64,000 nt of DNA from Campylobacter lanienae NCTC 13004 (GTDB lineage: Bacteria; Campylobacterota; Campylobacteria; Campylobacterales; Campylobacteraceae), in NCBI RefSeq assembly GCF_002139935.1, contig NZ_CP015578.1, forward strand, positions 1,530,555-1,594,554, read 5' to 3'. Below, piece by piece: positions 34,991-44,741 of the stretch; the stretch's first letter is position 1; each line of letters begins with the position of its first letter. Under the pieces are notes generated by a model. The model was given only the letters and a program-made list of their open reading frames with translations. It ran no database searches and was not told the origin of the DNA. Position numbers and translations under genes: made by a program.

Positions 34991-36352
34991 ATGAGAAAAG
35001 AGTGGTGTCAAAAACGCCAAAACGACGCTACCCCAACTCAAATGTATTACGCCAAAAAGGGCATAATCACTGAAGAGATGGAGTATGTAGCCAAGATAGA
35101 AAAGCTTCAAGCAACCCAAATTCGAGACCTAGTCGCAAGTGGAAAGCTCATAATCCCATCAAATATCAATCACCATCATCTAATTCCGATGGCAATAGGC
35201 AGAGCCGTAACTTGTAAAATCAACGCAAATATCGGATCAAGTGCGATAATCAGCAATATAAATGAAGAGATAGAAAAGCTAAATGTATGCTTAAAATATG
35301 GAGCCGATACCGTGATGGATCTAAGCACTGGTGGGGATTTAGATGCTATTAGAAAGGCTATAATAGCCAACTCAACCGTCCCGATTGGCACCGTGCCTAT
35401 ATACCAAATCATCCACGATATCAAAGATTTAGATAATCTCACACCACAAATTATGCTAGATTGTATCGAAAAACAGGCTAAACAAGGCGTTAGCTACTTC
35501 ACTATCCACGCTGGATTTTTGCTTGAATTTATGCCATTAGTGGCTAAACGCAAAATGGGAATTGTCAGCCGTGGCGGTAGCTTGATGGCTAGTTGGATGA
35601 TGAAACATCACAAAGAAAATCCATTCCACACAGCCTTTGATGATATATGCGATATCTGTGCTAAATATGATGTGGCTCTATCTTTGGGTGATAGCTTGCG
35701 TCCTGGCTGCTTGGCTGATGCGAGTGATGCTGCTCAAATGGCTGAGCTTAAAGAGCTTGGCAATCTAACTAGAAGAGCTTGGGCCAAAAATGTCCAAGTA
35801 ATGGTAGAAGGCCCCGGCCATGTGCCATTTAATCAGATTGAATTTAATATGAAAGAGGAGCAAAGACTTTGCGATGATGCGCCATTTTATATCCTTGGGC
35901 CACTTCCTACTGATATAGGCGCTGGATATGATCATATCACAAGTGCTATTGGTGGGACTATGGCCGCATATCATGGCGCTAGTATGCTATGCTATGTAAC
36001 GCCAAAAGAGCATTTAGGCCTACCAAACGCAAAAGATGTAAGAGATGGGATAATAGCTCACAAAATCGCTGCCCACTCTGCTGATATCGCCCTTAATAGA
36101 CCAGGAGCTATAGATAGAGATCACGCTATGAGCGACGCTAGATATAAATTTGAGTGGAATAAACAATTTGAATTAGCTCTAGATCCTGATAAGGCTAGAG
36201 AACTTCATGATGAGAGCTTGCCTCAAGATGTCTTTAAAGAAGCTGAGTTTTGCTCTATGTGTGGGCCGAAATTTTGCGCTTATAAAATTAGCCAAGAGAT
36301 AGCCAAAACTAGCTGTGAAAGCTACCCTACAAATGAGAGCAAAGATATATAA
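34991..36352 (+). CDS. thiC: Phosphomethylpyrimidine synthase
   Basis: A 453-residue radical-SAM enzyme that makes the pyrimidine half of thiamine from AIR. Family blocks: [48 protein letters not shown], and the C-terminal iron-sulfur cysteines CSMCGPKFC. The ATG follows AAAAGGAT. The short form lacking the long N-terminal extension is usual in this genus. The YeiH-like gene overlaps its 3' end. Confidence 0.95.
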   Translation: MRKEWCQKRQNDATPTQMYYAKKGIITEEMEYVAKIEKLQATQIRDLVASGKLIIPSNINHHHLIPMAIGRAVTCKINANIGSSAIISNINEEIEKLNVCLKYGADTVMDLSTGGDLDAIRKAIIANSTVPIGTVPIYQIIHDIKDLDNLTPQIMLDCIEKQAKQGVSYFTIHAGFLLEFMPLVAKRKMGIVSRGGSLMASWMMKHHKENPFHTAFDDICDICAKYDVALSLGDSLRPGCLADASDAAQMAELKELGNLTRRAWAKNVQVMVEGPGHVPFNQIEFNMKEEQRLCDDAPFYILGPLPTDIGAGYDHITSAIGGTMAAYHGASMLCYVTPKEHLGLPNAKDVRDGIIAHKIAAHSADIALNRPGAIDRDHAMSDARYKFEWNKQFELALDPDKARELHDESLPQDVFKEAEFCSMCGPKFCAYKISQEIAKTSCESYPTNESKDI

Positions 36353-37319
36353 AACAAGGAAAATTTACGCCGCTACTATATTGATAATTTTAGCGGCTAT
36401 ATCTATTTTAGCAGCGAATTTTTTAAGCGCTTTTGGGATTAGTGCTTTGATAATTGCTGTGATTTTGGGTGCTATTTTAGCTAATAGTAGCAAAAAAAGT
36501 GCGAATTTGATAGCTAGAAGTGGGATTTTGGCTATATCTACAAAGCAAATTCTAAGACTAGGCATTGTCTTATATGGATTTAAAATCAGCCTTGATGAAG
36601 CGCTTAGTATCGGCTATGCTGGGATTTTAAGCGCTTTTATCATTGTTTTTAGTAGTTTTATTTTTGGATATTTTATCTGTCGTGTTTTTGGTATTGATAA
36701 GAAACTTTCAGTTTTAATAAGCTCTGGGTCTAGCATCTGCGGTGCGGCTGCTTTGATGGCTACTCAAAGTATTGTTAAAGCTTCACCAAATGCCGTGGCC
36801 ATCGCACTTTGCTCGGTTGTGATATTTGGTAGTTTGGGGATGTTTGTATACCCATTTGTCCTTAGTGAAGCTCAAAATCTCAAAGCTGGATTTATAATCG
36901 GTGCTAGCTTACACGAAGTAGCGCATGTAGCTGGTGCTAGTGCTTATAATGAAGTAGTAGCCAATAACGCAATTATAATAAAAATGCTAAGAGTTCTAAT
37001 GCTAGCGCCATTTTTGATAATTTTAAGCCTTGCTAGTAGATTTTTCATCGGCGAAAAATCAAGCATTAGAGCAAATTTCCCATATTTTGCTCTATGGTTT
37101 TTTGTAGCATTGCTCTGCTCTGGATTTATAAATCCTCAAGTTAGAGAATTCATATCTTTGATTGATAATTTCTTGCTTAGTGTTGCGATGAGCGCTCTAG
37201 GGCTTACAATCACCAAAAAAGCTTTGAAAAATGCGAATTTAAAGGTATTTGTCGCTTCTAGTTTGATATTTTTGTGGCTTATTGTTTTGGCTTTTGTCTT
37301 AGCAAATTTGCTATTTTAA
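36333..37319 (+). CDS. YeiH-family membrane transporter
   Basis: About 328 residues with nine or ten membrane segments, of the YeiH/UPF0324 family (putative sulfate exporter). Conserved stretches include [32 protein letters not shown] and [13 protein letters not shown]. It overlaps thiC by about 20 bases; ATG 36333 is used here, but a GTG at 36315 is also open and no clear ribosome binding site decides. Coupling to thiC translation is likely. The substrate is not established. It converges with pabA, overlapping its 3' end by 9 bases. Confidence 0.85.
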   Translation: MRAKIYKTRKIYAATILIILAAISILAANFLSAFGISALIIAVILGAILANSSKKSANLIARSGILAISTKQILRLGIVLYGFKISLDEALSIGYAGILSAFIIVFSSFIFGYFICRVFGIDKKLSVLISSGSSICGAAALMATQSIVKASPNAVAIALCSVVIFGSLGMFVYPFVLSEAQNLKAGFIIGASLHEVAHVAGASAYNEVVANNAIIIKMLRVLMLAPFLIILSLASRFFIGEKSSIRANFPYFALWFFVALLCSGFINPQVREFISLIDNFLLSVAMSALGLTITKKALKNANLKVFVASSLIFLWLIVLAFVLANLLF

Positions 37320-37886
37320 ATTTAAGAAATTTTTTAATATCTTTTTGCCTTGAGCTTGTAATATAGACTCAGGGTGAAACTGCACCCCATAGCAACTATA
37401 TTTTTTATGCTTGATAGCCATTATAATGCTTTTATTCTCCACTTTTATATCCGCTAAGATATCAAATTCAGCCGTATTTACAACTCGCAATGAGTTGTAC
37501 AAAGCGATTTTTAATGGCTTTTTCACCCCTTTAAAAAGCGTGGATTTGCTAAATTCACACTCCACGCTCACTCCATGAAAAGGGCGTGGCATTCGCACCA
37601 CTTCTGCGCCAAAAGCCTTAGCCAAACATTGATGACCTAGGCATATACCTAAAATCTGCTTTTTAGCCCCAAGAGCCTTGATAATATCCATACAAACTCC
37701 AGAATCATCAGGTGTGCCAAAGCCTGGTGAAATAATGATTTTATCAAATTTATTAGCATATTTTATAGCTTTTTTAGCTTTAGCAAAATCATTTTTGACT
37801 ACCTTGACTTTGGCCCCTAACTCCTTTAAATAATAGACTATATTATAGGTAAATGAGTCATAATTATCTATTAGTAAAACTCTCAT
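37311..37886 (-). CDS. pabA: Aminodeoxychorismate synthase, glutamine amidotransferase subunit
   Basis: A 191-residue class I glutamine amidotransferase. The triad is present: nucleophile Cys in GICLGHQCLA, and His and Glu in VQFHPES. It supplies ammonia to PabB for 4-aminobenzoate (folate) synthesis. TrpG has nearly the same sequence, but the ATGA overlap with the pabB-type gene favours PabA. Confidence 0.9.
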   Translation of the reverse strand: MRVLLIDNYDSFTYNIVYYLKELGAKVKVVKNDFAKAKKAIKYANKFDKIIISPGFGTPDDSGVCMDIIKALGAKKQILGICLGHQCLAKAFGAEVVRMPRPFHGVSVECEFSKSTLFKGVKKPLKIALYNSLRVVNTAEFDILADIKVENKSIIMAIKHKKYSCYGVQFHPESILQAQGKKILKNFLNLK

Positions 37887-39622
37887 AACTCCACCTTGAT
37901 AGCGCCACGAAGTGAGTTAATAGCGTAAATTTCTTTAGCATTTTTTAAATCATCTAAACCCAAAATCGCCTCTTTTATCTCGCCAAATTTCAGCAGTCTC
38001 TCACGCAAAGTCCCAGCCAATAGACCACAATCTAATTTTGGCGTTAATAGCTCACCGCCGATATTTAAGACGATATTTGAGCGACTCCCCTCGCATAGCT
38101 CATCTCTTTGATTAAGATAAAAAATATCAAAAAGCCCATCATCTATAATCCTCTCATCTCTTAGCGTGGTTTTGTGATACAATAGATCATTACAAGAGTT
38201 TAGGCGGTTTTGGCTAATTGCGATTTTATGGGATTTAAGTGGGGGAATTTGAGTTTGGGTTATCTGATATTCGCCACTTTTATTAAGGGTTAAATTCACT
38301 CTTAAATCCACATTATCAGCCCTTAAATTAGCAAAAATATCTGTAAATTTATCTATACTCTCAAATCCGCCATTAATCCCGCCAATTATATCGCTAAATT
38401 TCAATCTCTCTTCATCCATCTCGCAAAGCTCAAATCCAATAGGCAATTTAAATCCTAGCAACCTAGCGCTATTTATCAATCTTTTTAAGTGATTTTGTAA
38501 CAAAAATATCTTATCCTCACGCAAAAGCATAGTCTCAAAAAGATTAAATTCAATATTTGGTCTTAAAAAGCTACTTTTTAGCTCCAATTCAGCAAATTCA
38601 TCATCGCACTTTGAGTCCCATACCACGCCACTCCCAACACCATATCTATAATATTCATCTTTAGTCCATTTCTGAAGCGTTCTAATCGGCACGCTAAATT
38701 CCGCCCTTTTATGGCTAATCATCCCCATCGCACCGCAATAAACCCCACGATCTCTAGCTTCTAAACGCTCTATAATACGCATTGTGGCAAGTTTTGGCGC
38801 ACCAGTAATCGATCCACAAGGATAAACCGCTTCAAAAATCTTATTTAAATTTCTGCTCTTAAGCCTTGCTTTAAGTGGCGAAATCGCTTGAAATAGCGTT
38901 TTTAGCTTGATGATTTTCATCGGCTCTTTTAGCTTTAATGAGCCAATTTTGATAATCTTACTCATATCATTGCGGAGCAAATCAACTATCATCAAATTTT
39001 CACTTCTATTTTTTGGGTCGTTTTTAAGCTTATTTTTTAAAACCCTATCTTCATCTCTATTTTGACCCCGTTTTATAGTGCCTTTCATAGGCGCAAAGGT
39101 GATTTTCTTGCCTTTTAGTTTAAAAAACAGCTCTGGCGAAAATGATATTATCTCACAAAATTCACTCTTAAAATAGCCAAAATATCTACTCTTTTGCCTA
39201 CTTAAAAGTGAGGTTATAATCTCCTTGCTACTAGCTTTGGTGGATATTTGTAGTTCATTTGTGAAATTTATTTGATAGCTATTGCCACTGGCTAATTCAT
39301 CTTTTATTTGATTAAATGCTTTTTCATACTCTTTTTTGGATAAATTTTTTACAATTTGCGGATAAAAATATGGCTTAAATATAGAGAATTCAAAGCTCTT
39401 GTCTGGTTTGAAAATCTCTTTATTTTTATAGCCTTTAAAGTGCGCTATAGGGTAATTTGACGCTGTTTTGCTAATATCATAAACTATATAACCTACAAAA
39501 TATAAATTTTTTATCTTTTGTATAGTTTTTAAAGCTTGATTAAGCTCATCTTTATTAAAGCAGATAAATTCGCTTTTTAAATCACGATATAAATATTTAC
39601 CAAAAATACTAAATTCACTCAT
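37883..39622 (-). CDS. pabB: Fused aminodeoxychorismate synthase I / lyase
   Basis: A 579-residue protein. The N-terminal ~330 residues are the chorismate-binding domain (SPELFFKLKGKKITFAPMKG, LLRNDMSKI, GSITGAPKLATMRIIE). The C-terminal ~240 residues are a PLP-dependent aminodeoxychorismate lyase (NLFETMLLRE, LYHKTTLRDER, DIFYLNQRDELCEGSRSNI). Together they turn chorismate into 4-aminobenzoate with PabA. The fusion of PabB and PabC is found in other Campylobacterota. It overlaps pabA by four bases and diverges from mrp. Confidence 0.93.
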   Translation of the reverse strand: MSEFSIFGKYLYRDLKSEFICFNKDELNQALKTIQKIKNLYFVGYIVYDISKTASNYPIAHFKGYKNKEIFKPDKSFEFSIFKPYFYPQIVKNLSKKEYEKAFNQIKDELASGNSYQINFTNELQISTKASSKEIITSLLSRQKSRYFGYFKSEFCEIISFSPELFFKLKGKKITFAPMKGTIKRGQNRDEDRVLKNKLKNDPKNRSENLMIVDLLRNDMSKIIKIGSLKLKEPMKIIKLKTLFQAISPLKARLKSRNLNKIFEAVYPCGSITGAPKLATMRIIERLEARDRGVYCGAMGMISHKRAEFSVPIRTLQKWTKDEYYRYGVGSGVVWDSKCDDEFAELELKSSFLRPNIEFNLFETMLLREDKIFLLQNHLKRLINSARLLGFKLPIGFELCEMDEERLKFSDIIGGINGGFESIDKFTDIFANLRADNVDLRVNLTLNKSGEYQITQTQIPPLKSHKIAISQNRLNSCNDLLYHKTTLRDERIIDDGLFDIFYLNQRDELCEGSRSNIVLNIGGELLTPKLDCGLLAGTLRERLLKFGEIKEAILGLDDLKNAKEIYAINSLRGAIKVEL

Positions 39623-39707
39623 ATAATTCTCTATTTTAATTTAAAAAATTTTAGCCAAAGATTTATAATTTTTAGCTAATATATCCAAATTTTAAAAAGG
39701 ACTAAAA

Positions 39708-40778
39708 ATGGATGAAAAAATTCTAGACAGACTAAAAAGCGTGATTTACCCAGGCTTTAAAAAGAGCATTGTAGAATTTGGCTTTGTCAAATCCACAGAT
39801 CCAAAGATCATAGTAGAGATCACCTCAGCCAAACCTGAAGTCGCTCAAACTATCAAAAATGAGATAGAAAAGCTGAATTTAAACAAAGAGATAGAGATCA
39901 TCGCCCCAAAGCCTCAAACCCAACAATCCAACTCACAAAGTGGCAAAAATATCGCCCCACAGATTAAAAACTTCGTAATGGTAAGCAGCGGCAAAGGTGG
40001 CGTAGGCAAATCCACAACTACTTTAAATTTAGCCATTAGCCTAGCCAAACAAGGCAAAAAAGTAGGGCTATTAGACGCTGATATTTATGGGCCAAATATC
40101 CCAAGAATGCTAGGTGTCCAAGGCAAACAGCCCGAAGTCATAGGCCAAAAGTTAAAGCCACTTCAAACTCACGGAATCGAGATGATGAGCATGGGGCTTT
40201 TGATAGAAGAGGGTCAAGGACTAATGTGGCGTGGCGCTATGATTATGAAGGCTATAACTCAGCTTTTAAATGAAGTTGAGTGGGGAGAGCTAGATATCTT
40301 ACTTCTAGATATGCCTCCAGGCACAGGCGATGCGCAAATCACCCTAGCCCAAAGTGTGCCAGTAACAGCTGGAATTTGCGTTACAACTCCGCAAACAGTC
40401 GCTCTAGATGACTCTGCTAGAAGCCTTGATATGTTCGAAAAGCTCCATATCCCAGTGGCTGGCGTGATAGAGAATATGAGTGGATTTATCTGCCCTGATA
40501 ATGGCAAAGAGTATGATATATTTGGCAAGGGTGGAGCTGACGCGCTGGCTAGTGAGTATGATACTGCGATACTAGCCCAAATTCCTATAGAACCATCTGT
40601 TAGAATAGGTGGTGATAGCGGAAGGCCAGTTAGCTTTTATAAGCCAAATTCAATCAGCGCTAAAAGATATGAAGAGGCCGCTACAAAGCTATGGGATATT
40701 ATAGAAGATATCAACGCAAATGGCGGTGCTGATAACTCAGCTATTCAGCCTGATATGAGTAGGTCTGGCTGTCATTAA
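39708..40778 (+). CDS. mrp: Mrp/ApbC iron-sulfur cluster carrier ATPase
   Basis: A 356-residue protein with an N-terminal MIP18-like domain (about 1-75), the deviant Walker A motif SSGKGGVGKST (near 93-103) and Switch region LLLDMPPGTGDAQIT. Members carry iron-sulfur clusters to target enzymes. The usual C-terminal CxxC is represented by the single ICPDNG segment, so the cluster ligands should be checked. ATG after AAAAGGA. Transcribed with the truncated haemoglobin gene 21 bases downstream. Confidence 0.92.
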   Translation: MDEKILDRLKSVIYPGFKKSIVEFGFVKSTDPKIIVEITSAKPEVAQTIKNEIEKLNLNKEIEIIAPKPQTQQSNSQSGKNIAPQIKNFVMVSSGKGGVGKSTTTLNLAISLAKQGKKVGLLDADIYGPNIPRMLGVQGKQPEVIGQKLKPLQTHGIEMMSMGLLIEEGQGLMWRGAMIMKAITQLLNEVEWGELDILLLDMPPGTGDAQITLAQSVPVTAGICVTTPQTVALDDSARSLDMFEKLHIPVAGVIENMSGFICPDNGKEYDIFGKGGADALASEYDTAILAQIPIEPSVRIGGDSGRPVSFYKPNSISAKRYEEAATKLWDIIEDINANGGADNSAIQPDMSRSGCH

Positions 40779-40799
40779 TCAAATTTAAAAGGATAAAAA

Positions 40800-41174
40800 A
40801 TGAAATACAAAGAGATCACAAACGAGAGCATTGCTAAGCTTATGGAGAGCTTTTATGAAGCTATTAGAGAAGATGAGAGCGGTCTTGGCGAGATATTTAA
40901 TAACAAAATCGGCACAAGCGAAGAGGCGTGGGACGCTCATAAAGCTAAGATTGGTGAATTTTGGAAAGGGATGCTCATAGGTCAGAGCGAATTTAGAGGC
41001 AATCCTATGCAAGCTCATATGAATCTTGATCCATTTCCGCCTGAATATTTTGATAATTGGCTAAATTTGTTTAAAGAGAGCTTAGATAGCATTTATGAGC
41101 CTGAAATTGCTGATATGATCTTAATGCGCGCTCAAATGATCGCAAATAGATTTAAATCAGTTTTATACTCATAA
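40800..41174 (+). CDS. ctb: Group III truncated haemoglobin
   Basis: A 124-residue globin of the Ctb type known from C. jejuni. The heme-pocket segment GNPMQAHMNLDPFPPEYFDNW and the Trp in KIGEFWKGM match group III truncated haemoglobins, which bind oxygen and influence respiration under microaerobic conditions. AAAAGGAT precedes the ATG. Its gene follows mrp and ends in a strong palindrome. Regulation by nitrosative stress is known in C. jejuni but no operator is evident here. Confidence 0.88.
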   Translation: MKYKEITNESIAKLMESFYEAIREDESGLGEIFNNKIGTSEEAWDAHKAKIGEFWKGMLIGQSEFRGNPMQAHMNLDPFPPEYFDNWLNLFKESLDSIYEPEIADMILMRAQMIANRFKSVLYS

Positions 41175-41175
41175 T

Positions 41176-41203
41176 TATATCCAGCCAAATTTGGCTGGAT
41201 ATA
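41176..41203. terminator. Bidirectional terminator, 14-bp arms
   Basis: TATATCCAGCCAAA and TTTGGCTGGATATA abut to make a perfect 28-base palindrome between the convergent haemoglobin and acetyltransferase genes. Confidence 0.75.
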
Positions 41204-41218
41204 GCTAAATATTATCTG

Positions 41219-41752
41219 CTATTCAAATTTAAAATCAAAATAATTTTTGCTCTTAAATAGATTAAACATATCTATAAATTGCTTAGAATCAAACTCAAAA
41301 TTACTATAAATACTATAGGTCATTTTGCAATATGATATTTTATAACCAGAATCTTTAAATCCATGATTGTTATAAAATTTACTGCGTTTGACTCTTTGTA
41401 AGTAATCAGTAGCTTTTGGATCTAAACTCTCAATCTCTAAGACAATTTGGCTAAAATTTGATTTTAAAATTTCTAAAATTAAACCACCAAAACCACGACC
41501 TTGATACTTAACACAAACTGCTAAAAATGCTAAATAAGATATATTTTCATAGCTATATATAGCAGCATAACCTACAAACTCATTATCATTATAAAAAGAG
41601 AAAATAGATAGATTTTCATCATTTGCATATATGTTATTAGATAAATTTATTGGTGCTACTAGCTCATTTGAAGGGAAAACTTCTGAATTTAGCCTTAAAA
41701 TATCTATAAAAATATCGCTATTTACATCAACTAATCTACAATCCAAACTCAT
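41219..41752 (-). CDS. GNAT-family N-acetyltransferase
   Basis: A 177-residue acetyltransferase. The acetyl-CoA loop reads YQGRGFGGLILEIL (RGxGxG-like, near 86-99), preceded by the beta-strand FLAVCVKY and followed by the NHGFKDSGYKISY strand. It overlaps the small phosphatase gene by ATGA, so the two are co-translated. Substrate unknown. Confidence 0.8.
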   Translation of the reverse strand: MSLDCRLVDVNSDIFIDILRLNSEVFPSNELVAPINLSNNIYANDENLSIFSFYNDNEFVGYAAIYSYENISYLAFLAVCVKYQGRGFGGLILEILKSNFSQIVLEIESLDPKATDYLQRVKRSKFYNNHGFKDSGYKISYCKMTYSIYSNFEFDSKQFIDMFNLFKSKNYFDFKFE

Positions 41753-42192
41753 TTACAAACCTCATCAAGCATCGTATTTATCGCATTTTTAAGCATATTA
41801 TAAACGCTTTGAAAATCACTCATATCACCATAATACGGATCTGGAATTTCAGCCCCATTAAGCCCAAAATCCCCCATCAAAGCTACCTTATTGCCAAGCT
41901 TTAAACGCAAAATATTATCATAATTTTGCCTATCCATCGCTATAATCAAATCAAATTTAGAATCACTCCTATCAATTTGCCTACCTTTTAGCATAGAGAT
42001 ATCAACTCCATTTTGCCTCCCGATCCTTATAGAGCGACTATCTGGTGGCTCTGATATATGATAATTACTAGTCCCTGCCGAATCTATCAAAATATCCAAG
42101 CCACGCTCTTTGGCTACCTTTCTTGCGATTCCTTCAGCCAAAGGCGAGCGACAAATATTGCCAAGACATACAAATAAAATTGATTTAACCAT
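41749..42192 (-). CDS. Low-molecular-weight protein tyrosine phosphatase
   Basis: A 147-residue phosphatase with the P-loop [13 protein letters not shown] near the start (catalytic Cys9, Arg15) and the general acid loop PDPYYGD near 117-123. The family acts on phosphotyrosine or arsenate-like substrates in the cytoplasm. The first ~25 codons and ~28 bases upstream are duplicated at 50001-50105, where only a fragment of the gene remains. The upstream sequence of this intact copy is therefore an island boundary and its native promoter may have been displaced. Confidence 0.92.
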   Translation of the reverse strand: MVKSILFVCLGNICRSPLAEGIARKVAKERGLDILIDSAGTSNYHISEPPDSRSIRIGRQNGVDISMLKGRQIDRSDSKFDLIIAMDRQNYDNILRLKLGNKVALMGDFGLNGAEIPDPYYGDMSDFQSVYNMLKNAINTMLDEVCK

Positions 42193-42220
42193 TAAGACCT
42201 CTTATATTTTATTTTAAAAT
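42117..42220. repeat. Island boundary direct repeat, left copy
   Basis: About 104 bases covering the first 25 codons of the phosphatase gene, its ribosome binding site and a little upstream. The same sequence, with six substitutions and one single-base indel by my alignment, is at 50001-50105 in the same orientation, 7884 bases away. Confidence 0.88.
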
Positions 42221-42317
42221 CAATTATTTTGATTTTATTGCTTTTGCGTGATGAATGTGGCGGATAGCCATCTTTCCATTTATACATTTTCTTGTCTTTT
42301 AATTTTAATTATCTTAG

Positions 42318-42331
42318 GAATTCTAGAATTC
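42318..42331. repeat. Island palindrome GAATTCTAGAATTC, copy 1
   Basis: Perfect 14-bp palindrome, the leftmost of a family found in gene gaps between 42.3 and 50.0 kb. It stands in a 285-base gap between the phosphatase and the 98-codon gene. Confidence 0.85.
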
Positions 42332-42435
42332 TACCACCATTTCTAGCCAAAAAGTTTGTAAAACCAAAATATTTCCTTAGTTTATAATTAAAATTGTTTT
42401 GTAAATTATAACAAAATCAACATTACAATTCTAGG

Positions 42436-42449
42436 GAATTCTAGAATTC
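42436..42449. repeat. Island palindrome GAATTCTAGAATTC, copy 2
   Basis: Perfect copy, preceded by a half copy (AATTCTAG at 42427-42434). The -10 box of the next gene begins 4 bases to its right. Confidence 0.85.
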
Positions 42450-42452
42450 TGC

Positions 42453-42458
42453 TATAAT
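42453..42458 (+). promoter_or_regulatory. -10 box of the 98-codon gene
   Basis: TATAAT 20 bases before the ATG, directly after island palindrome copy 2, so a protein bound to the palindrome would overlap the promoter. Confidence 0.55.
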
Positions 42459-42477
42459 TTTATAAAAAGGATGAAAA

Positions 42478-42774
42478 ATGAGTTTAAAAAATATTTTTTA
42501 TATTGTGTTTAACACACTTCCTACGATTTGCAAGCATTTTAGCACGACTGCTAAGCTCACATGGTTTGCCTATCAAAACTCTGATAGTATAGAAAAGCTA
42601 AAAAACGCAAGCACAAAAGATGAAAAAATAAACGCCGCAATAGAGCTAACCAAAAAGGTTTTGGAGTTTAAAAAAGAAAATCCAGCCGAGTTTAACGAAG
42701 CATTTGATGCACTTGGCGAAATAATTTTAAAGATTGAAAGCGACAAGGATTTTCGCAAGAGCATTTTGGGCTAA
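42478..42774 (+). CDS. Hypothetical island protein (98 aa)
   Basis: I do not recognise this protein. Residues ~1-30 (MSLKNIFYIVFNTLPTICKH) are moderately hydrophobic, possibly amphipathic; the rest is helical and charged (DEKINAAIELTKKVLEFKKE; FNEAFDALGEIILKIESDK). AAAGGA precedes the ATG and a TATAAT box lies 20 bases upstream. It is the only plus-strand gene of the island and converges with mazF across a hairpin. Confidence 0.65.
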   Translation: MSLKNIFYIVFNTLPTICKHFSTTAKLTWFAYQNSDSIEKLKNASTKDEKINAAIELTKKVLEFKKENPAEFNEAFDALGEIILKIESDKDFRKSILG

Positions 42775-42782
42775 AATCAGTT

Positions 42783-42805
42783 TAAGCAATTGCTAGAATT
42801 GCTTA
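42783..42805. terminator. Convergent terminator hairpin
   Basis: TAAGCAATT and AATTGCTTA form a 9-bp perfect stem with a 5-base GCTAG loop between the 98-codon gene and mazF stops. Confidence 0.65.
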
Positions 42806-42817
42806 ACTCAAATCTTT

Positions 42818-43129
42818 TTAGGCAAACATTAAGCCCAAAATCTCTTTTACTTCTTTTATTTTCTTGCTATCTAGCTCGCCGATTTTGCTCACAAATCGCT
42901 CTGTGCTTACGCACCTTACTTGGTCGCAGAGTATCTTTGCGTTTTTATTTAGCAGAGTAAAACTCACTCTAAAAGGCGCAGCAAAGCCCTTTGAAGTAAT
43001 TGGTGCGATTATGCGAGTATTTAGGTAGTTTAGCTCATTTGGCGAGATGATGAGGCAAGGTCTTTGCTTTTTTATCTCAGCACCCATTGTTGGATCGAGG
43101 CTTACCCACCAAATCTCAAACCTGCTCAT
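42818..43129 (-). CDS. mazF: MazF/PemK-type toxin
   Basis: A 103-residue ribonuclease toxin. The family pattern is clear: EIWWVSLDPTMGAEIKKQRP at the N-terminus, then CLIISPNELN, RIIAPITSKGF and KILCDQVRCVSTERF. Such toxins cut mRNA at short sites when their antitoxin is lost. The gene starts one base after the stop of the AbrB-type antitoxin gene, the standard order. It lies in the island and converges with the 98-codon gene. Confidence 0.88.
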   Translation of the reverse strand: MSRFEIWWVSLDPTMGAEIKKQRPCLIISPNELNYLNTRIIAPITSKGFAAPFRVSFTLLNKNAKILCDQVRCVSTERFVSKIGELDSKKIKEVKEILGLMFA

Positions 43130-43130
43130 T

Positions 43131-43385
43131 CTACCACTCCCAGTCTTTTTGTTCTACATCACAAGTGGCAAAATCATCTATTAAATCACTTTTATCGTTT
43201 TTAGCCAGCTCTCTTAGCTTTTTTGTATCCCAGCTTGAAATTTTGCTAGTTTTAAGAGGCTTTATAAGCAGTCCGTCTTTTAAAATCTCCAAGCTTACTT
43301 TATCAAAACCAAAATGCTCTATTATATTTTTTGGTATTCTTATGCCTTTTGAAGTGCCGATTGAGATTATATTTGCAGTAGTCAT
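43131..43385 (-). CDS. mazE: MazE/AbrB-type antitoxin
   Basis: An 84-residue protein with an N-terminal swapped-hairpin AbrB domain (IISIGTSKGIRIPKNIIEHF; LEILKDGLLIKPL) and an acidic, tryptophan-containing C-terminal tail (DDFATCDVEQKDWEW) of the kind that wraps the toxin. GGAGAGC precedes the ATG. It probably represses its own operon. Confidence 0.88.
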   Translation of the reverse strand: MTTANIISIGTSKGIRIPKNIIEHFGFDKVSLEILKDGLLIKPLKTSKISSWDTKKLRELAKNDKSDLIDDFATCDVEQKDWEW

Positions 43386-43451
43386 TTGCTCTCCTTTTTA
43401 TAATTATAAAATAATTATTTTTAAAAAGAGATAAAAGATTTTTAATCTAAG

Positions 43452-43465
43452 AAATTCTAGAATTT
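43452..43465. repeat. Island palindrome, variant AAATTCTAGAATTT
   Basis: Perfect palindrome with the same AATTCTAGAATT core, followed at 43490-43500 by another partial copy (ATTCTAGAATT). Both are in the gap between the mazE promoter side and the GTPase stop. Confidence 0.8.
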
Positions 43466-43515
43466 CCTAGCTAGCATGGCAGCTAAGGGATTCTAGAATT
43501 AAATTTAAGTAAAGA

Positions 43516-44712
43516 TTATTTACTAGCTATGTTCTTAGCATCATCTGGAAAAAAGACTTTTGCTTTGTCCCAATATTCTTTTAAAATATCAGGACTTATT
43601 GAGCTTATAGCGTTTTCTAGCTCATCAAAGTTATCATCTAAGTATGAAAGATACGCATGTCCCATTAGCTTTGTTGTGGTTGTTGCTATTGTAGCATTCA
43701 TTGTGCCACCTGCTATTGAGCCAAGACCTGGGATTATTTTGAATAGCGAACCTACAGCTAGTTTTACACCAAAACCGGCACCAGCCACACCAGCAAAGGC
43801 AATAGCTAGTTTTTTAGCGGTATCAGCTGACATATCAAGTCCATAAGCATTGCTAACATGAGCAATCATGCCTATTTGCGTAGGCAAAAGCAAGACAAAA
43901 TCACTAAATGGTATAGGTGCAGCAGTCACGCCTCCTGCAGCTATTGAATAGTGATTTATTAGCTCTCTTGCGTGTTCTCTTGCTGCATTTTGTCTTAGTT
44001 CTTCATTGTATTTTTGATGTCTAGCAAAAGCTGTATTTTGACCCTTAGGAAGTAGAGCATAAGTCTTTTCAATAAGCCCATCATTGCCTTTATTATCTTT
44101 TATAAGACCTAGTCTTTTTTTGATTTCGCCCTCATCATCTTCTACTTCTAGAGCTCTTACTCTTTGAAAATACTTATCATCATTTATACTAAGTTCTTTT
44201 TTTACAATATCGGAGAATTTCACACCTTTTTCATCAGCATCTTGTATTGCTTTTGTGATAATTGTAATTACTGGCAAATCAAACTCTTTAAAAATTTTGT
44301 GAAACTCTTTTTCTCCTTCTTCTATGCGTCTATTGCCTTCTGGGATACATAGCCAAGCGATGTGAATTTGCTCATATACTGGTTTGGTTTTTTGCTCTTT
44401 TAGTAAATCTCTTATTTGAGATACAGTCTCATCGAAAGCAGCCATTTCAAGCCCTTTTGTATCAAAAATGCTAAAATTATTTGTTATTTGGTATTGTTCT
44501 ATGTTTTGTGTAAGTGGCTTGCCAGAACCAGTAGGTGCTACCTCGCTACCAAAAACAGCATTTATTAGCGTGCTTTTACCTGCGCCAGTTTTGCCAGCGA
44601 TTAATACATTTAGATTTTTAGAAGTCTCTTTTTTAACTTGCTCAAAAATCCCCTTAGCTTTGTTTAATAAATCCTCAAGATTATATTTTTTTTCTTGTGC
44701 ATTTTCTGCCAT
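43516..44712 (-). CDS. GTPase with DUF697-like C-terminal domain
   Basis: A 398-residue protein. The G domain shows GKTGAGKS (40-47), a switch segment APTGSGKPLTQ, DTKG near 84, and TKA in VITIITKAIQD. The C-terminal part (about 235-360) has YSIAAGGVTAAPIPFSDF and TQIGMIAHVSNAYG with glycine-rich hydrophobic helices (AIAFAGVAGAGFG), a DUF697-type membrane-associating domain. ATG 44712 was chosen because it follows AAGGAG; the longer TTG-started frame would begin at the -10 box. A G9 tract abuts that box, so transcription may switch. Such GTPases are found near defence genes, but no mechanism is known to me. Confidence 0.75.
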   Translation of the reverse strand: MAENAQEKKYNLEDLLNKAKGIFEQVKKETSKNLNVLIAGKTGAGKSTLINAVFGSEVAPTGSGKPLTQNIEQYQITNNFSIFDTKGLEMAAFDETVSQIRDLLKEQKTKPVYEQIHIAWLCIPEGNRRIEEGEKEFHKIFKEFDLPVITIITKAIQDADEKGVKFSDIVKKELSINDDKYFQRVRALEVEDDEGEIKKRLGLIKDNKGNDGLIEKTYALLPKGQNTAFARHQKYNEELRQNAAREHARELINHYSIAAGGVTAAPIPFSDFVLLLPTQIGMIAHVSNAYGLDMSADTAKKLAIAFAGVAGAGFGVKLAVGSLFKIIPGLGSIAGGTMNATIATTTTKLMGHAYLSYLDDNFDELENAISSISPDILKEYWDKAKVFFPDDAKNIASK

Positions 44713-44741
44713 TTTATCTCCTTTTTTTAAAAAATTTGTCA